64,000 nucleotides of DNA from Methylocaldum sp002005105 (GTDB taxonomy: Bacteria; Pseudomonadota; Gammaproteobacteria; Methylococcales; Methylococcaceae). Position 1 is the first letter of the stretch. Each line of letters opens with the position of its first letter. The stretch lies in NCBI RefSeq assembly GCF_051027545.1, contig NZ_CP194902.1, positions 1,674,001 through 1,738,000 of the forward strand. The letters are read 5' to 3'. A program made the translations under genes and the position numbers. Shown piece after piece: positions 32,159 through 40,791 of this stretch. The notes beneath the pieces were generated by a model, which worked only from the letters and a program-made list of their open reading frames with translations, had not been told where the DNA came from and did not search any database.

Positions 32159-34309
32159 ATGGCAGCTGCCAGCGAGAAGAAAACCGTATTCGGCGCGTGT
32201 CCGCACGATTGCCCGGACACCTGCGCGATGCTCTACGAAGTCGAAAACGACCGGCTGGTCAATGTGCGCGGCAATCCCGATCATCCGCTAACGCGGGGCG
32301 GCCTTTGCACCAAGCTCAAGGATTTCCACGACCATCACTACAATCCGGAGCGCGTGCTGTATCCCTTGCGCCGCGTGGGGCCGAAAGGCTCGCGCCGGTT
32401 CGAGCGGATTTCCTGGGACGAGGCGCTGGACGAGATCAAGACCCGCTGGACCGCCATCATCGACGAGTACGGCGCGGAAGCGATTCTTCCCTACAACTAC
32501 CTGGGCAACCAGGGCACTCTTCAGGGCCTGACCGTCGGCGATGCGTTTTTCAACAAGCTGGGCGCGAGCGTGCTGGAAAAAACCTTCTGCGCGAGCGGTT
32601 CGTCCACCGCCTGGCTGCTCACGGTCGGCCCCACCGGAGGCGTCGATCCGGAAAGCTTCGCCCAGTCGAAATACATCATCATCTGGGCCTGCAATTCGGT
32701 CAGCACCAACCTGCATCACTGGCATATCGTCCACGAGGCGCAGAAAAACGGCGCCAAGGTGGTGGTGATCGACGCCTACAAATCCCGCACCGCCAAGCAG
32801 GCCGACTGGCATCTGGCCCCGAAGCCCGGCACCGACGGCGCCCTGGCCATGGCGATGATTCATCAGATCATTGCCGAAGATTTGCTGGATCGCGACTATA
32901 TCGCCCAATACACGATCGGATTCGAGGATCTGAAGGAGAGGGCGGCGCGCTACACGCCCGAGTACGCAGCCGAAATCACCGGCATTCCCGCCGACGACAT
33001 CCGGAAGTTGAGCCGCGAATATGCCACGACCCAGCCCGCGGCGATTCGCATAGGCGTCGCGCTGGAGCGTCATCACGGAGGCGGGCAGACCATCCGCGCG
33101 GTGTGCTGTCTGCCGGCCTTGACCGGGGCCTGGCGACACGTGGGCGGCGGCTTGCTACAAATGCCGGTCTGGGAATTTCCGATTCACTGGGATCGGGTGT
33201 GCCGGCCGGAATGGATCAAGCCGGGGACCCGCGTGATCAACATCCTGAAGCTGGGCGACGCGCTGACAGGGCGCATGCCGCTCGCGCCGCCGGTCAAGTC
33301 CCTGATGGTCTACAACGCCAACCCGGTGTCGCAGGCGCCGGAAACCAACAGGATCGTCGAGGGCCTGAAGCGCGAGGATTTGTTCACGGTGGTCAGCGAG
33401 CACTTCATCACCGACACCGCCGCCTACGCCGATATCGTTCTGCCCGCCGCGATGGCGGGGGAAATGGACGACATCATGTGGTCCTGGGGCCACCTCTATT
33501 TGACCCTCAACCAGAAAGCCGTCCCGGCCTCGGGCGAAGCCGTGCCCAACACCGAGCTGTTCCGGCGCCTGGCAAAAGTCATGGGATTCGACGACGAACA
33601 GTTCACGCGCAGCGATCGCGAGATGATCGAACACTACGTCGACTGGAATGCGCCGCAGCTTCGGGACATCGACCTGGCTTATCTGGAGCGGCGCGGTTAC
33701 GCCCATATCCGAGGCGGCAAACCGGAAACCTCGGCGCCGCACGCCGAGGGCAACTTCCCGACGCCCTCGGGAAAGTGCGAGTTCAAGGCCTCGGGCGCCG
33801 CGCAGGGCAATTTCGTCGGCGCCGTTTTCCGACAGATGTACGAAAGCGGCCAAGGCGCGGAACCGATCGACGACTTGCCCGATTACGTGCTCTGCCGCGA
33901 GCGGCCGGAGAGCGATCCCGAGCGGGCGAAACGGTTTCCGCTGAATATCCTTTCGCCCAAAAGCCACGGCTTTTTGAACTCCTGTTACGCGAACGAAGAG
34001 CACAAGATTCGCGCCCAGGGCGAGCAATTCGTGCTCATCAACCCGGCCGACGCCGAACCGCGCGGCATTCGCGAAGGGGATAATGTGAAGGTATTCAACG
34101 ACCGCGGCGAATTCGAAGCCGACGCGCGGGTTACCGAGGATACTCCGCCGGGCGTGGTGGTCGCGACTCTCGGATACTGGCGGAGCCGCAATCGCAGCGA
34201 CGGCTCGGTCAATGTGATCAGTTCGGCCGCCTACTGCAACTTCGGTCATGCGCCGACGTTCTCGGACAATCTGGTCGAGGTGTGGCGGGCGGATGTCCGG
34301 CTCCAATAG
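32159..34309 (+). CDS. Molybdopterin oxidoreductase with one [4Fe-4S] cluster
   Basis: A 716-residue DMSO-reductase-superfamily protein. The N-terminus holds Cys14, 18, 22 and 50 ('CPHDCPDTC...GGLC'), a 4Fe-4S site, followed by 'RRFERISWDEALDEI'. Further MGD-binding blocks are 'IIIWACNSVSTNLHHW', 'KVVVIDAYKSRTAKQADW' and 'LMVYNANPVSQAPE', and the C-terminal molydop-binding domain is 'LNILSPKSHGFLNSCYANE'. No Tat signal is present, so it is cytoplasmic. It belongs to the BisC/formate-dehydrogenase-like group with unknown substrate. GGAGGAGA precedes the start. Confidence 0.9.
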   Translation: MAAASEKKTVFGACPHDCPDTCAMLYEVENDRLVNVRGNPDHPLTRGGLCTKLKDFHDHHYNPERVLYPLRRVGPKGSRRFERISWDEALDEIKTRWTAIIDEYGAEAILPYNYLGNQGTLQGLTVGDAFFNKLGASVLEKTFCASGSSTAWLLTVGPTGGVDPESFAQSKYIIIWACNSVSTNLHHWHIVHEAQKNGAKVVVIDAYKSRTAKQADWHLAPKPGTDGALAMAMIHQIIAEDLLDRDYIAQYTIGFEDLKERAARYTPEYAAEITGIPADDIRKLSREYATTQPAAIRIGVALERHHGGGQTIRAVCCLPALTGAWRHVGGGLLQMPVWEFPIHWDRVCRPEWIKPGTRVINILKLGDALTGRMPLAPPVKSLMVYNANPVSQAPETNRIVEGLKREDLFTVVSEHFITDTAAYADIVLPAAMAGEMDDIMWSWGHLYLTLNQKAVPASGEAVPNTELFRRLAKVMGFDDEQFTRSDREMIEHYVDWNAPQLRDIDLAYLERRGYAHIRGGKPETSAPHAEGNFPTPSGKCEFKASGAAQGNFVGAVFRQMYESGQGAEPIDDLPDYVLCRERPESDPERAKRFPLNILSPKSHGFLNSCYANEEHKIRAQGEQFVLINPADAEPRGIREGDNVKVFNDRGEFEADARVTEDTPPGVVVATLGYWRSRNRSDGSVNVISSAAYCNFGHAPTFSDNLVEVWRADVRLQ

Positions 34310-34398
34310 CGAGCAGGATCCACGTCCGGATCATCACGCGCTCATTCTCGTTAACGGCCGCCGGGGCAGGTCGTTGACCGAGCATGGTCGACCTGTTG

Positions 34399-34504
34399 CT
34401 AAGTACATTCCGCAAATATTTGCGGAATCTCGACAGATTGGCTTGATTGGCGGGGTTGTCCTGCAGGTTGCCTATGCCGCAAGACATTCCCTGAATGTAC
34501 TTAG
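34399..34504. repeat. Nested palindrome element
   Basis: Terminal 12-base perfect inverted repeats CTAAGTACATTC (34399-34410) and GAATGTACTTAG (34493-34504) enclose a perfect 22-base palindrome at 34407-34428 (arm ATTCCGCAAAT). The arrangement could fold as a cruciform. It is not part of any recognised gene. Confidence 0.7.
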
Positions 34505-34550
34505 AGCGTTTTCCATCCCGGTGTACGGATTCGTTCCAGGAGGGGAGAAC

Positions 34551-34660
34551 GTAGGTCGGCAATCCTTTGCCGACGAAGACGCTCGGCCGGGACGTGGCGT
34601 CGGGAAAGGATTCCCGACCTACAGGGTGCTACAGCCGTAGGTCGGTAACCCTTTGCCGAC
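34551..34660. repeat. Dispersed repeat A, three arms
   Basis: An inverted pair (34551-34622, arms GTAGGTCGGCAATCC and GGATTCCCGACCTAC) followed by a further forward arm at 34637-34660. The flanking 34661-34876 shows a degenerate tail of the same motifs and no gene. Confidence 0.8.
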
Positions 34661-34876
34661 GGGCTTTGTGTCGGAAATCGTCGCCTTGGTGTTCCCGGAG
34701 ACACCGTTTGCGATTGGAAGGGTCGCGACTAAAGCGACCGTTTGCGATTGGGAAGGGATTCCAGCCTGACCGGGCAGCTGTGCTCTCCCCAGTGGCGGGG
34801 GCGCTTTCGCGACGCCATCCAGAGGGGAGAGGGCTTTCTCAGGAAGTTCCTAAAGGGTTAGGCGAGCCGGATGCAT

Positions 34877-35968
34877 TCAGCGATGACCCCGCGCGCGTTC
34901 CCAAGCATAGTGGATCGCGTTTTTCATCTGGTCCCATTTGCTGCTCGGCTGTTTTTTCTCCCACACACGCCGGACATCCGGTTCCAGCGCTGCCCAGTCC
35001 TTGCCGGAGTAGGCGGGATCGCTACCCAGCGCGTGGCCGAAGCGGTAGGCGGGCAGGTACCGATCATAAGGCTGTCCCTGATTGCCGAAATGGGTCGAAT
35101 AGTGCTGGCGAAAATCGGCATCGAAACGCTCGAAGCCGGACGGTGTTTCGGCTGCGCCTCTGCCGAATTCTTCCACGTCGACTTCGGTCCGGCGCAGTGT
35201 ATCGTGGATGGTCTCGATATGTTCCGTCACGCCTTTGCTGACGGTGACTTCTTCAACCACCCGTGCTTCCTTGGAGGCTACAGCTTCTTCCCCCGTTTCG
35301 GTGAGCTCGATGGTGCCTTCCTTGAAGGCTGCCATGTCTGCGTCCGACACGGGACGGTCGACCCGGTGGCGTTCGACGTTGACGTGCTCTTCGCGCAGAG
35401 TGATGTCTTCGTCAACCGGCCGCTCCTTGACATGGGTATAGACGCGGACTCCGCCACGCTTGACGGCGCGCTTGCCCACTTTCAGCTCTTCCTCGACGAC
35501 CGGGATTTTCGCTTCCTCGGCGGTACGCATAGGTTCTGTAGTAGTGCCCGCTTTGCCCATGGTCGGCTGTTGTGTCATGCCGGTCTGCTGCCATTGACCC
35601 GCGCGCTCCTCGATATTCACCGCGCCGTGTTCCTCCAGAATCTCTGCAGCACGGTCGGCGTGGCTTTCGTCGGTTTCGACGGTGACCAGGAGGCCGCCGC
35701 GGCGTACGCCTTCAGAGTAATAACGGATGTCCTCCGCAGGAAGCCCGATTTCATGCCGGCGCTCTTCCAGCAGCCCGAGCTTGGAAAGGACGAAGCGGAG
35801 GCCGGATTCCTTCTGGGCTCCACCGGCTGCGCCTAGCTCGCGCTCGTATTCGACATCGCTGGTCATGACATGAATGTGATCTCGGCCGAAGCCTTCACGC
35901 TCGAGGTCGTGCACGACTTTTTCGGCTTCCGATCGGTTATCCAGTAATCCAACCACTGTGTTAATCAT
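34877..35968 (-). CDS. Stress protein with 17M-like N-terminal and DUF2382 (YsnF/AvaK) domains
   Basis: A 363-residue soluble, highly charged protein. Residues about 1-115 match the heat-induced general-stress 17M/YflT-like domain ('VVGLLDNRSEAEKVVHDLEREGF'). Residues about 150-265 are DUF2382 ('KIPVVEEELKVGKRAVKRGGVRV', 'DITLREEHVNVERHRVDRPV'). The C-terminal about 95 residues ('YSTHFGNQGQPYDRYLPAYRFG') are a low-complexity module often seen on such proteins. Envelope or oxidative stress roles are suspected for the family. It shares DUF2382 with the next gene upstream. Confidence 0.85.
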   Translation of the reverse strand: MINTVVGLLDNRSEAEKVVHDLEREGFGRDHIHVMTSDVEYERELGAAGGAQKESGLRFVLSKLGLLEERRHEIGLPAEDIRYYSEGVRRGGLLVTVETDESHADRAAEILEEHGAVNIEERAGQWQQTGMTQQPTMGKAGTTTEPMRTAEEAKIPVVEEELKVGKRAVKRGGVRVYTHVKERPVDEDITLREEHVNVERHRVDRPVSDADMAAFKEGTIELTETGEEAVASKEARVVEEVTVSKGVTEHIETIHDTLRRTEVDVEEFGRGAAETPSGFERFDADFRQHYSTHFGNQGQPYDRYLPAYRFGHALGSDPAYSGKDWAALEPDVRRVWEKKQPSSKWDQMKNAIHYAWERARGHR

Positions 35969-36021
35969 GGCTTTCTCCTCGTCCGAACGTTAAAAAATAC
36001 GATCAAAAACATTGAGGCATC

Positions 36022-36663
36022 TCAGTTTGAGACTCCAGGCTGTTCAAGGTCCGTCGTCTGTCTCTCCGGAGGAACCCGCTCGACCGACACTTCCTCGCGC
36101 CGCAGGGTCACTTGTTGCGGCCGGTGCGATTCCGTTTTGCGTCGGGTCACGTGCAGCTCTTCCTTCAGAATCAGCTGCTTCCGCACTACCAGGGTTTCTT
36201 CGAATACGGGAATGATCAGCGTGTCGCCTTCATGCCGGGCGGGCACCGGCTCATCGATAGGACGGTTTACGGCGACCCGCTCGACATGAAGCGTTTCCTG
36301 GATTAGTGGATCATCGACCTCTTCGACCCGGGTAGAAATGCGTTTGGTGATGCGCACCCGCCCGGTTTCGATTTTGCGGATTTGCCGTACCAGTCGTTCC
36401 TCCGCTACGGGAATGGTCAGCGTTTCGCCGTTTTCCGACGGGTCCCGCCAAGTGGTCATGGCTTCGGCCAAGGTCATGGGCAGAACATAGGTTCCGTCTT
36501 CCTGCCGATCGAGGACGTTCACGGGGATCACCAGCCGTTCGCCGCGCTCGAATTGCACTTGCACTACGGACTGTTCGTTGACGGGAAGGAATGCGGGATC
36601 GACAAAACCCGGTAAACCGTCTCTGCTGACGACTACCGCACCGGGTTGGAATGAGCTTTCCAT
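36022..36663 (-). CDS. DUF2382 (YsnF/AvaK) domain protein
   Basis: A 213-residue protein. The N-terminal about 80 residues resemble a PRC-barrel-like segment ('GFVDPAFLPVNEQSVVQVQFE'). Two DUF2382-like units follow ('TLTIPVAEERLVRQIRKIETG' and 'TLIIPVFEETLVVRKQLILKE'), with 'VTLRREEVSVERV' at the end. Start 36663 (MESSFQPG) is chosen for the domain edge; no strong ribosome site is visible. It forms a pair with the 34877 gene 53 bases downstream. Confidence 0.8.
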   Translation of the reverse strand: MESSFQPGAVVVSRDGLPGFVDPAFLPVNEQSVVQVQFERGERLVIPVNVLDRQEDGTYVLPMTLAEAMTTWRDPSENGETLTIPVAEERLVRQIRKIETGRVRITKRISTRVEEVDDPLIQETLHVERVAVNRPIDEPVPARHEGDTLIIPVFEETLVVRKQLILKEELHVTRRKTESHRPQQVTLRREEVSVERVPPERQTTDLEQPGVSN

Positions 36664-37010
36664 GGCGTACGGCTTAGCTTGAGGTCTCCGATTCGGACTG
36701 GTAGGGCGGTGGATTCTGTACACCCGCGAACGCGGATTCGCGCGGCGAGACTAAAGTGATTCCTCTTTGCATCCTGATGTCTCGATTCCTTATCAAGTAA
36801 CGCCGATGTTTCTATTTGGAAACGGACAGCATCGCGGAGTTCCCCGCGAACCGCCAAGTTCCGACGCTATTTGCACGCGGAGAACCATCCAGGTCTTGTG
36901 TCGCGACGGCAACGGTGACATTCGGCGGCATCGACGCCGATAATACGGGGCCAACTATCCAGAATGCCCGGTTCGGCCGGCCGCTTCCTTCCAAAGAGAC
37001 CGTCACCGCC
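36664..37010. other. Divergent intergenic region before the ATPase-CDF gene
   Basis: About 350 bases between the DUF2382 gene and the transporter. An in-frame upstream extension of the transporter (from a TTG at 36816) has no similarity to P-type ATPases, so the region probably holds divergent promoters. None is distinct. Confidence 0.5.
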
Positions 37011-40000
37011 ATGCGTCGCGATATTCCCGCTGTACGAATGAAGGATCTTCCGCATGACCCACGCGGACTGTCCTCTATCGATATCGCCGAACGCAGAAAA
37101 CGATATGGCCGGAACGACATTCTCGAAATCGCCGGCAGTCCGTGGCTGGAACTGGCGCGCGATACGCTCAAGGACCCCATGATCTGGTTCCTGGTCGGAA
37201 CCGGTCTCATTTATGCCGTGCTCGGCAGTTATGCCGAGGCGATGACGCTAATGGCGGCCATTCTGCCGTTGCTGGGCATGGATGCCTTTCTGCATCGCCG
37301 GACACAGGTATCGACTGAAGGACTCGGCCGGCAGCTTGCTCAGACCGCCCGTGTCGTCCGTGACGGTGCGCTATTGGAAATCTCCGCTTCCGAGCTGGTT
37401 CCCGGCGACCGGGTGCGGATCGAGACCGGCGAGGCTTTTCCGGCCGACGGGTTGATCTCCGTCGGGGAGCAATTGCAGGCGGATGAATCGTCTCTGACCG
37501 GAGAAGCGTATCCGGTGCCGAAGCACGCTCTCAGAGCAATGCCGCTGCGATTCGACGAATCAGCCTGGATCGACGATGTGCATTGGGGATTCGCCGGTAC
37601 CCGCCTGTTGACCGGCCAGGCGGAAATGACTGTAGTGTATACGGGCGGGCAAACGCTTTACGGCGAGATCGTCCGTGCCGCGGCCGCCGGCGAACGGGAG
37701 CGCACGCCGTTGCAGACCGCCATTTCCAACCTGGTGACGCTCTTGATCGCGGCTGCCGGAGTGCTTTGCCTGATTCTGGCCGGCGTGCGGCTGCATCAAG
37801 GCCACGGCTGGGTGGACGCCCTGGTCAGCGCGGCGACCCTCGCGGTGGCGGCTCTTCCCGAAGAGTTTCCGGTGGTATTCACCCTGTTTCTGGGCGTCGG
37901 CGTGTATCGGCTGGCGCGGCGGAAGGCGCTGGTCCGGCGCGGCGTATCGGTGGAGAACATCGGTCGCATCACCTGCATCTGTTCCGACAAGACCGGCACG
38001 ATTACCGAGGGCCGTCTTCGGCTCGAACATCTGGCCCCCGGCGCGGACGTTTCCGAAGATGAACTGCTCCGATGGGCGGCGTTTGCGTCCCGTGCGGAAT
38101 CCGGCGATCCCATGGATACGGCGATCCTCGAACGCGTTCAGAAACGTGCGATTTCGGCCGCTGCCGATGTCGTGCTCGAGACCTATCCCTACACCGAGCA
38201 GCGCCGCCGCGAAACCGTGGTGGTGCGGATCGGCGACAGGATACACGTGGCCAGCAAGGGGGCTCCTGAAGTCTTGCTGGCGCTGGTAAACCTTAGCGAG
38301 GTGGAACGGACCGATTGGGCGTCGCGGGTCGACCGCCTGGCCGCCGAAGGCCACAAGGTGCTCGCTTGCGCATGCTGGCATCTGGATGGCGCCTGGAGCG
38401 GCGGCGAACCGGACCGCGGCGGCCGGTTCCTGGGATTGCTGGCTTTCGAGGACCCGATCCGGGACGGCGTGATCGAATCGGTGCGGGAATGCCGCGCCGC
38501 CGGCATCCGCGTGGTGATGGTCACCGGCGATCACCCGGCGACCGCGGGCGGCGTGGCGCGGCAGATCGGGATGAAGGGCGGCATCGTTCTGGGCGACGAA
38601 CTGGTCCGCCGTCTCGATGATGGTGCCTCTCTTCGTCCGGATGTCGACGTGGTGGCGCGCGCCCTGCCTACCCAGAAGCTGGCCCTGGTGCGGGCATTGA
38701 AGGCGGAAGGCGAGATCGTGGCCGTCACCGGCGACGGCGTGAACGACGTTCCGGCGCTTCAGGCCGCGGACATTGGCATCGCCATGGGCGAGCGCGGTAC
38801 CCGCAGCGCACGAGAAATCGCTTCCATCGTCCTGCTCAACGACAATTTCGGCACCATCGTCCGAGCCATCGCCGAGGGGCGGCAGCTATTCCGCAATCTC
38901 CAGCTCAGCTTCCAATATCTGCTGCTGATCCACATCCCCTTGGTCATTACGGCCACCTTCATTCCGCTGATCGGGCATCCCATCCTGTACTTGCCCGTAC
39001 ATATCGTCTGGCTGGAGACGCTCATCCACCCGACGGCGCTTTTGGTGTTTCAGGAACTGCCGGCGCGCGGGCCGCTACGGCTGGTGCCGAAGCGCCGGGA
39101 GGCGCGATTTTTCTCGGGTGGGGAGTGGTTCCTGATCGCCACGATCGGAGCTCTGATCACTGCGCTGATCTTGTGGACCTACGACCGCAGCCTTCTGCCG
39201 GGCGGCAGTGTCGAACATGCGCGCGCCATGGCGATGGTGGCGCTGACCTGCGCCAGTGCGGCGGCCACTGCCGTTCTGAGCCGTTTGCGGACGAAGACCG
39301 CCTGGCTGATGGTCGTTGCGACCGTCGGATCGTCGCTGGTTCTGGTGCAGACGCCTTGGCTGGCCGCGCGTTTGAGTCTGCAACCCTTACACCGGGACGA
39401 CTGGCTGATCGCCATGTTCGGCGGGCTGTTATCCGTCGCCGGCCCCATGGTTCTGTACTATGCGGCGAGGCGTCTCGTCCGGGCGGCGGGTAATTTTCTC
39501 GCCGGCTATTTTCGTCGCGCCGCTGAGGATGGTCGGAATGAAGTAACCGCTTCGCGATCGCCGGAGGCCCCGCTCACCCGCTATGCCTGGCTATCGATCT
39601 TCGCGGCCCTCGTGACGATCGCGTTGAAGACGGTCGCCTATCTCGTGACCGGTTCCGTGGCGCTTCTGTCCGATGCGGCCGAATCCCTGGTGAACCTGTT
39701 CGGAGCCGCGGCGGCCTTGGTCGTCCTCACGCTGGCCGCGCGACCGGCCGACGAGAACCATCCGTTCGGGCACGGTAAAGCCGAATATTTCTCCAGCGGT
39801 TTCGAGGGCGCGCTGATTGTCGTGGCGGCCGCCGGCATTGCCTGGGCGGCCTGGGATCGCCTGATGCATCCTCAGGCGCTGGCGGCGATCAATCTGGGCA
39901 TGCTGGTTTCGGTGGCGGCAGCGCTGGTCAATCTGGCGGTGGCCAGGGTGCTGCTGCGGGCGGGACGCCGGTCCGGATCGATCACGCTCGAGGCCGACGG

Positions 40001-40454
40001 CAAGCATTTGATGACCGACGTCTGGACCACCGGCGCCGTACTGGCAGGGCTGGGCGGAATCGCATTGACCGGGTGGCAATGGCTGGACCCGGCCATCGCG
40101 CTTCTGGCGGCCCTCAATATCGTGGTCTCGGGCACCCAGCTCATACTGCGCTCGCTTTCCGGGCTGCTCGGCGCCGCCATACCTCCCGAGGAACGCCATC
40201 GCATCGAACGCATTCTCGACAACTACCGGCGGCAAGGCATCCAGTTCCACGACCTCCGCGCCCGCGTCGCCGGCACCCAGCGGCTGATCACCCTGCATGT
40301 GCTCGTACCCGGCGCGATGACGGTCCAGGAGGGACACGAACTCCTGGAGCGCATCGAGTCCGATATCCGCGAGGTCATTCCGAATCTCCTCATCGTGACC
40401 CATATCGAACCTTTGGAAGACGCGTCTTCCTTTCGCCATGAAATCATCCAATAA
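37011..40454 (+). CDS. P-type cation ATPase fused to a CDF-family cation transporter
   Basis: A 1,147-residue two-transporter fusion. Residues about 1-830 are a P-type ATPase: actuator 'LTGEAYPVP', TM4 motif PEEFP, phosphorylated D326 in DKTGT, 'SKGAPEVLL' (N domain), 'MVTGDHPATAGG', 'TGDGVNDVPAL' and six C-terminal-side membrane segments. This is the organisation of P2-type pumps, though PEEFP replaces PEGLP. Residues about 857-1147 are a complete CDF unit: 'GSVALLSDAAESLVN' in TM2, 'NHPFGHGKAEYFSS', HxxxD in 'GKHLMTDVW' (TM5) and a C-terminal ZT-dimer cytoplasmic domain. Start 37011 is the last ATG before the ATPase N-terminal domain. Confidence 0.9.
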   Translation: MRRDIPAVRMKDLPHDPRGLSSIDIAERRKRYGRNDILEIAGSPWLELARDTLKDPMIWFLVGTGLIYAVLGSYAEAMTLMAAILPLLGMDAFLHRRTQVSTEGLGRQLAQTARVVRDGALLEISASELVPGDRVRIETGEAFPADGLISVGEQLQADESSLTGEAYPVPKHALRAMPLRFDESAWIDDVHWGFAGTRLLTGQAEMTVVYTGGQTLYGEIVRAAAAGERERTPLQTAISNLVTLLIAAAGVLCLILAGVRLHQGHGWVDALVSAATLAVAALPEEFPVVFTLFLGVGVYRLARRKALVRRGVSVENIGRITCICSDKTGTITEGRLRLEHLAPGADVSEDELLRWAAFASRAESGDPMDTAILERVQKRAISAAADVVLETYPYTEQRRRETVVVRIGDRIHVASKGAPEVLLALVNLSEVERTDWASRVDRLAAEGHKVLACACWHLDGAWSGGEPDRGGRFLGLLAFEDPIRDGVIESVRECRAAGIRVVMVTGDHPATAGGVARQIGMKGGIVLGDELVRRLDDGASLRPDVDVVARALPTQKLALVRALKAEGEIVAVTGDGVNDVPALQAADIGIAMGERGTRSAREIASIVLLNDNFGTIVRAIAEGRQLFRNLQLSFQYLLLIHIPLVITATFIPLIGHPILYLPVHIVWLETLIHPTALLVFQELPARGPLRLVPKRREARFFSGGEWFLIATIGALITALILWTYDRSLLPGGSVEHARAMAMVALTCASAAATAVLSRLRTKTAWLMVVATVGSSLVLVQTPWLAARLSLQPLHRDDWLIAMFGGLLSVAGPMVLYYAARRLVRAAGNFLAGYFRRAAEDGRNEVTASRSPEAPLTRYAWLSIFAALVTIALKTVAYLVTGSVALLSDAAESLVNLFGAAAALVVLTLAARPADENHPFGHGKAEYFSSGFEGALIVVAAAGIAWAAWDRLMHPQALAAINLGMLVSVAAALVNLAVARVLLRAGRRSGSITLEADGKHLMTDVWTTGAVLAGLGGIALTGWQWLDPAIALLAALNIVVSGTQLILRSLSGLLGAAIPPEERHRIERILDNYRRQGIQFHDLRARVAGTQRLITLHVLVPGAMTVQEGHELLERIESDIREVIPNLLIVTHIEPLEDASSFRHEIIQ

Positions 40455-40588
40455 GCCGAGGGGGAGGCCATGCGCCAACTGCCATGCCGTTTCTGCCGGA
40501 TTATAGGGTGGTTGTCGGATTGGTTTACGGCCTGTGGGAGCAGGCTTTAGCCCGCGATTGAGCGACGAACGGAAACTGCTCTAGGATG

Positions 40589-40760
40589 GTAGGTCGGCAA
40601 TCCTTTGCCGACCGTGTGTCGGAAAGGGATTTCCGACCTACTATGGTGGGTTACGGCGCACGTGAAGCGCAGTGTTCGGCATCGATCGGCGGTATAGTGC
40701 GCCTAACCCACCCTACGACCTCCGCGCCATAGGGGCGTAGGTCGGCAATCCTTTGCCGAC
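40589..40760. repeat. Dispersed repeats A and B block
   Basis: Repeat A inverted pair at 40589-40641, a repeat B unit (GGTGGGTTACGGCGC ... CGCCTAACCCACCCTAC) at 40645-40716, and a further A arm at 40737-40760. This fills most of the gap between the fused transporter and the GGDEF gene; no gene is present. Confidence 0.8.
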
Positions 40761-40791
40761 AGTGTGTCTTACCGTCATCGATCGTTTACAT

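Noticed and set aside
32116..34083. A 655-codon open frame overlapping the oxidoreductase gene in another frame
   Set aside because: Its Arg/Gly/Ala-rich translation has no family pattern, and the true frame has all Fe-S and MGD motifs. High GC makes long shadow frames.
36816..37010. N-terminal extension of the ATPase-CDF protein from a TTG
   Set aside because: No ribosome site and no similarity to P-type ATPase N-termini; ATG 37011 is a better start.
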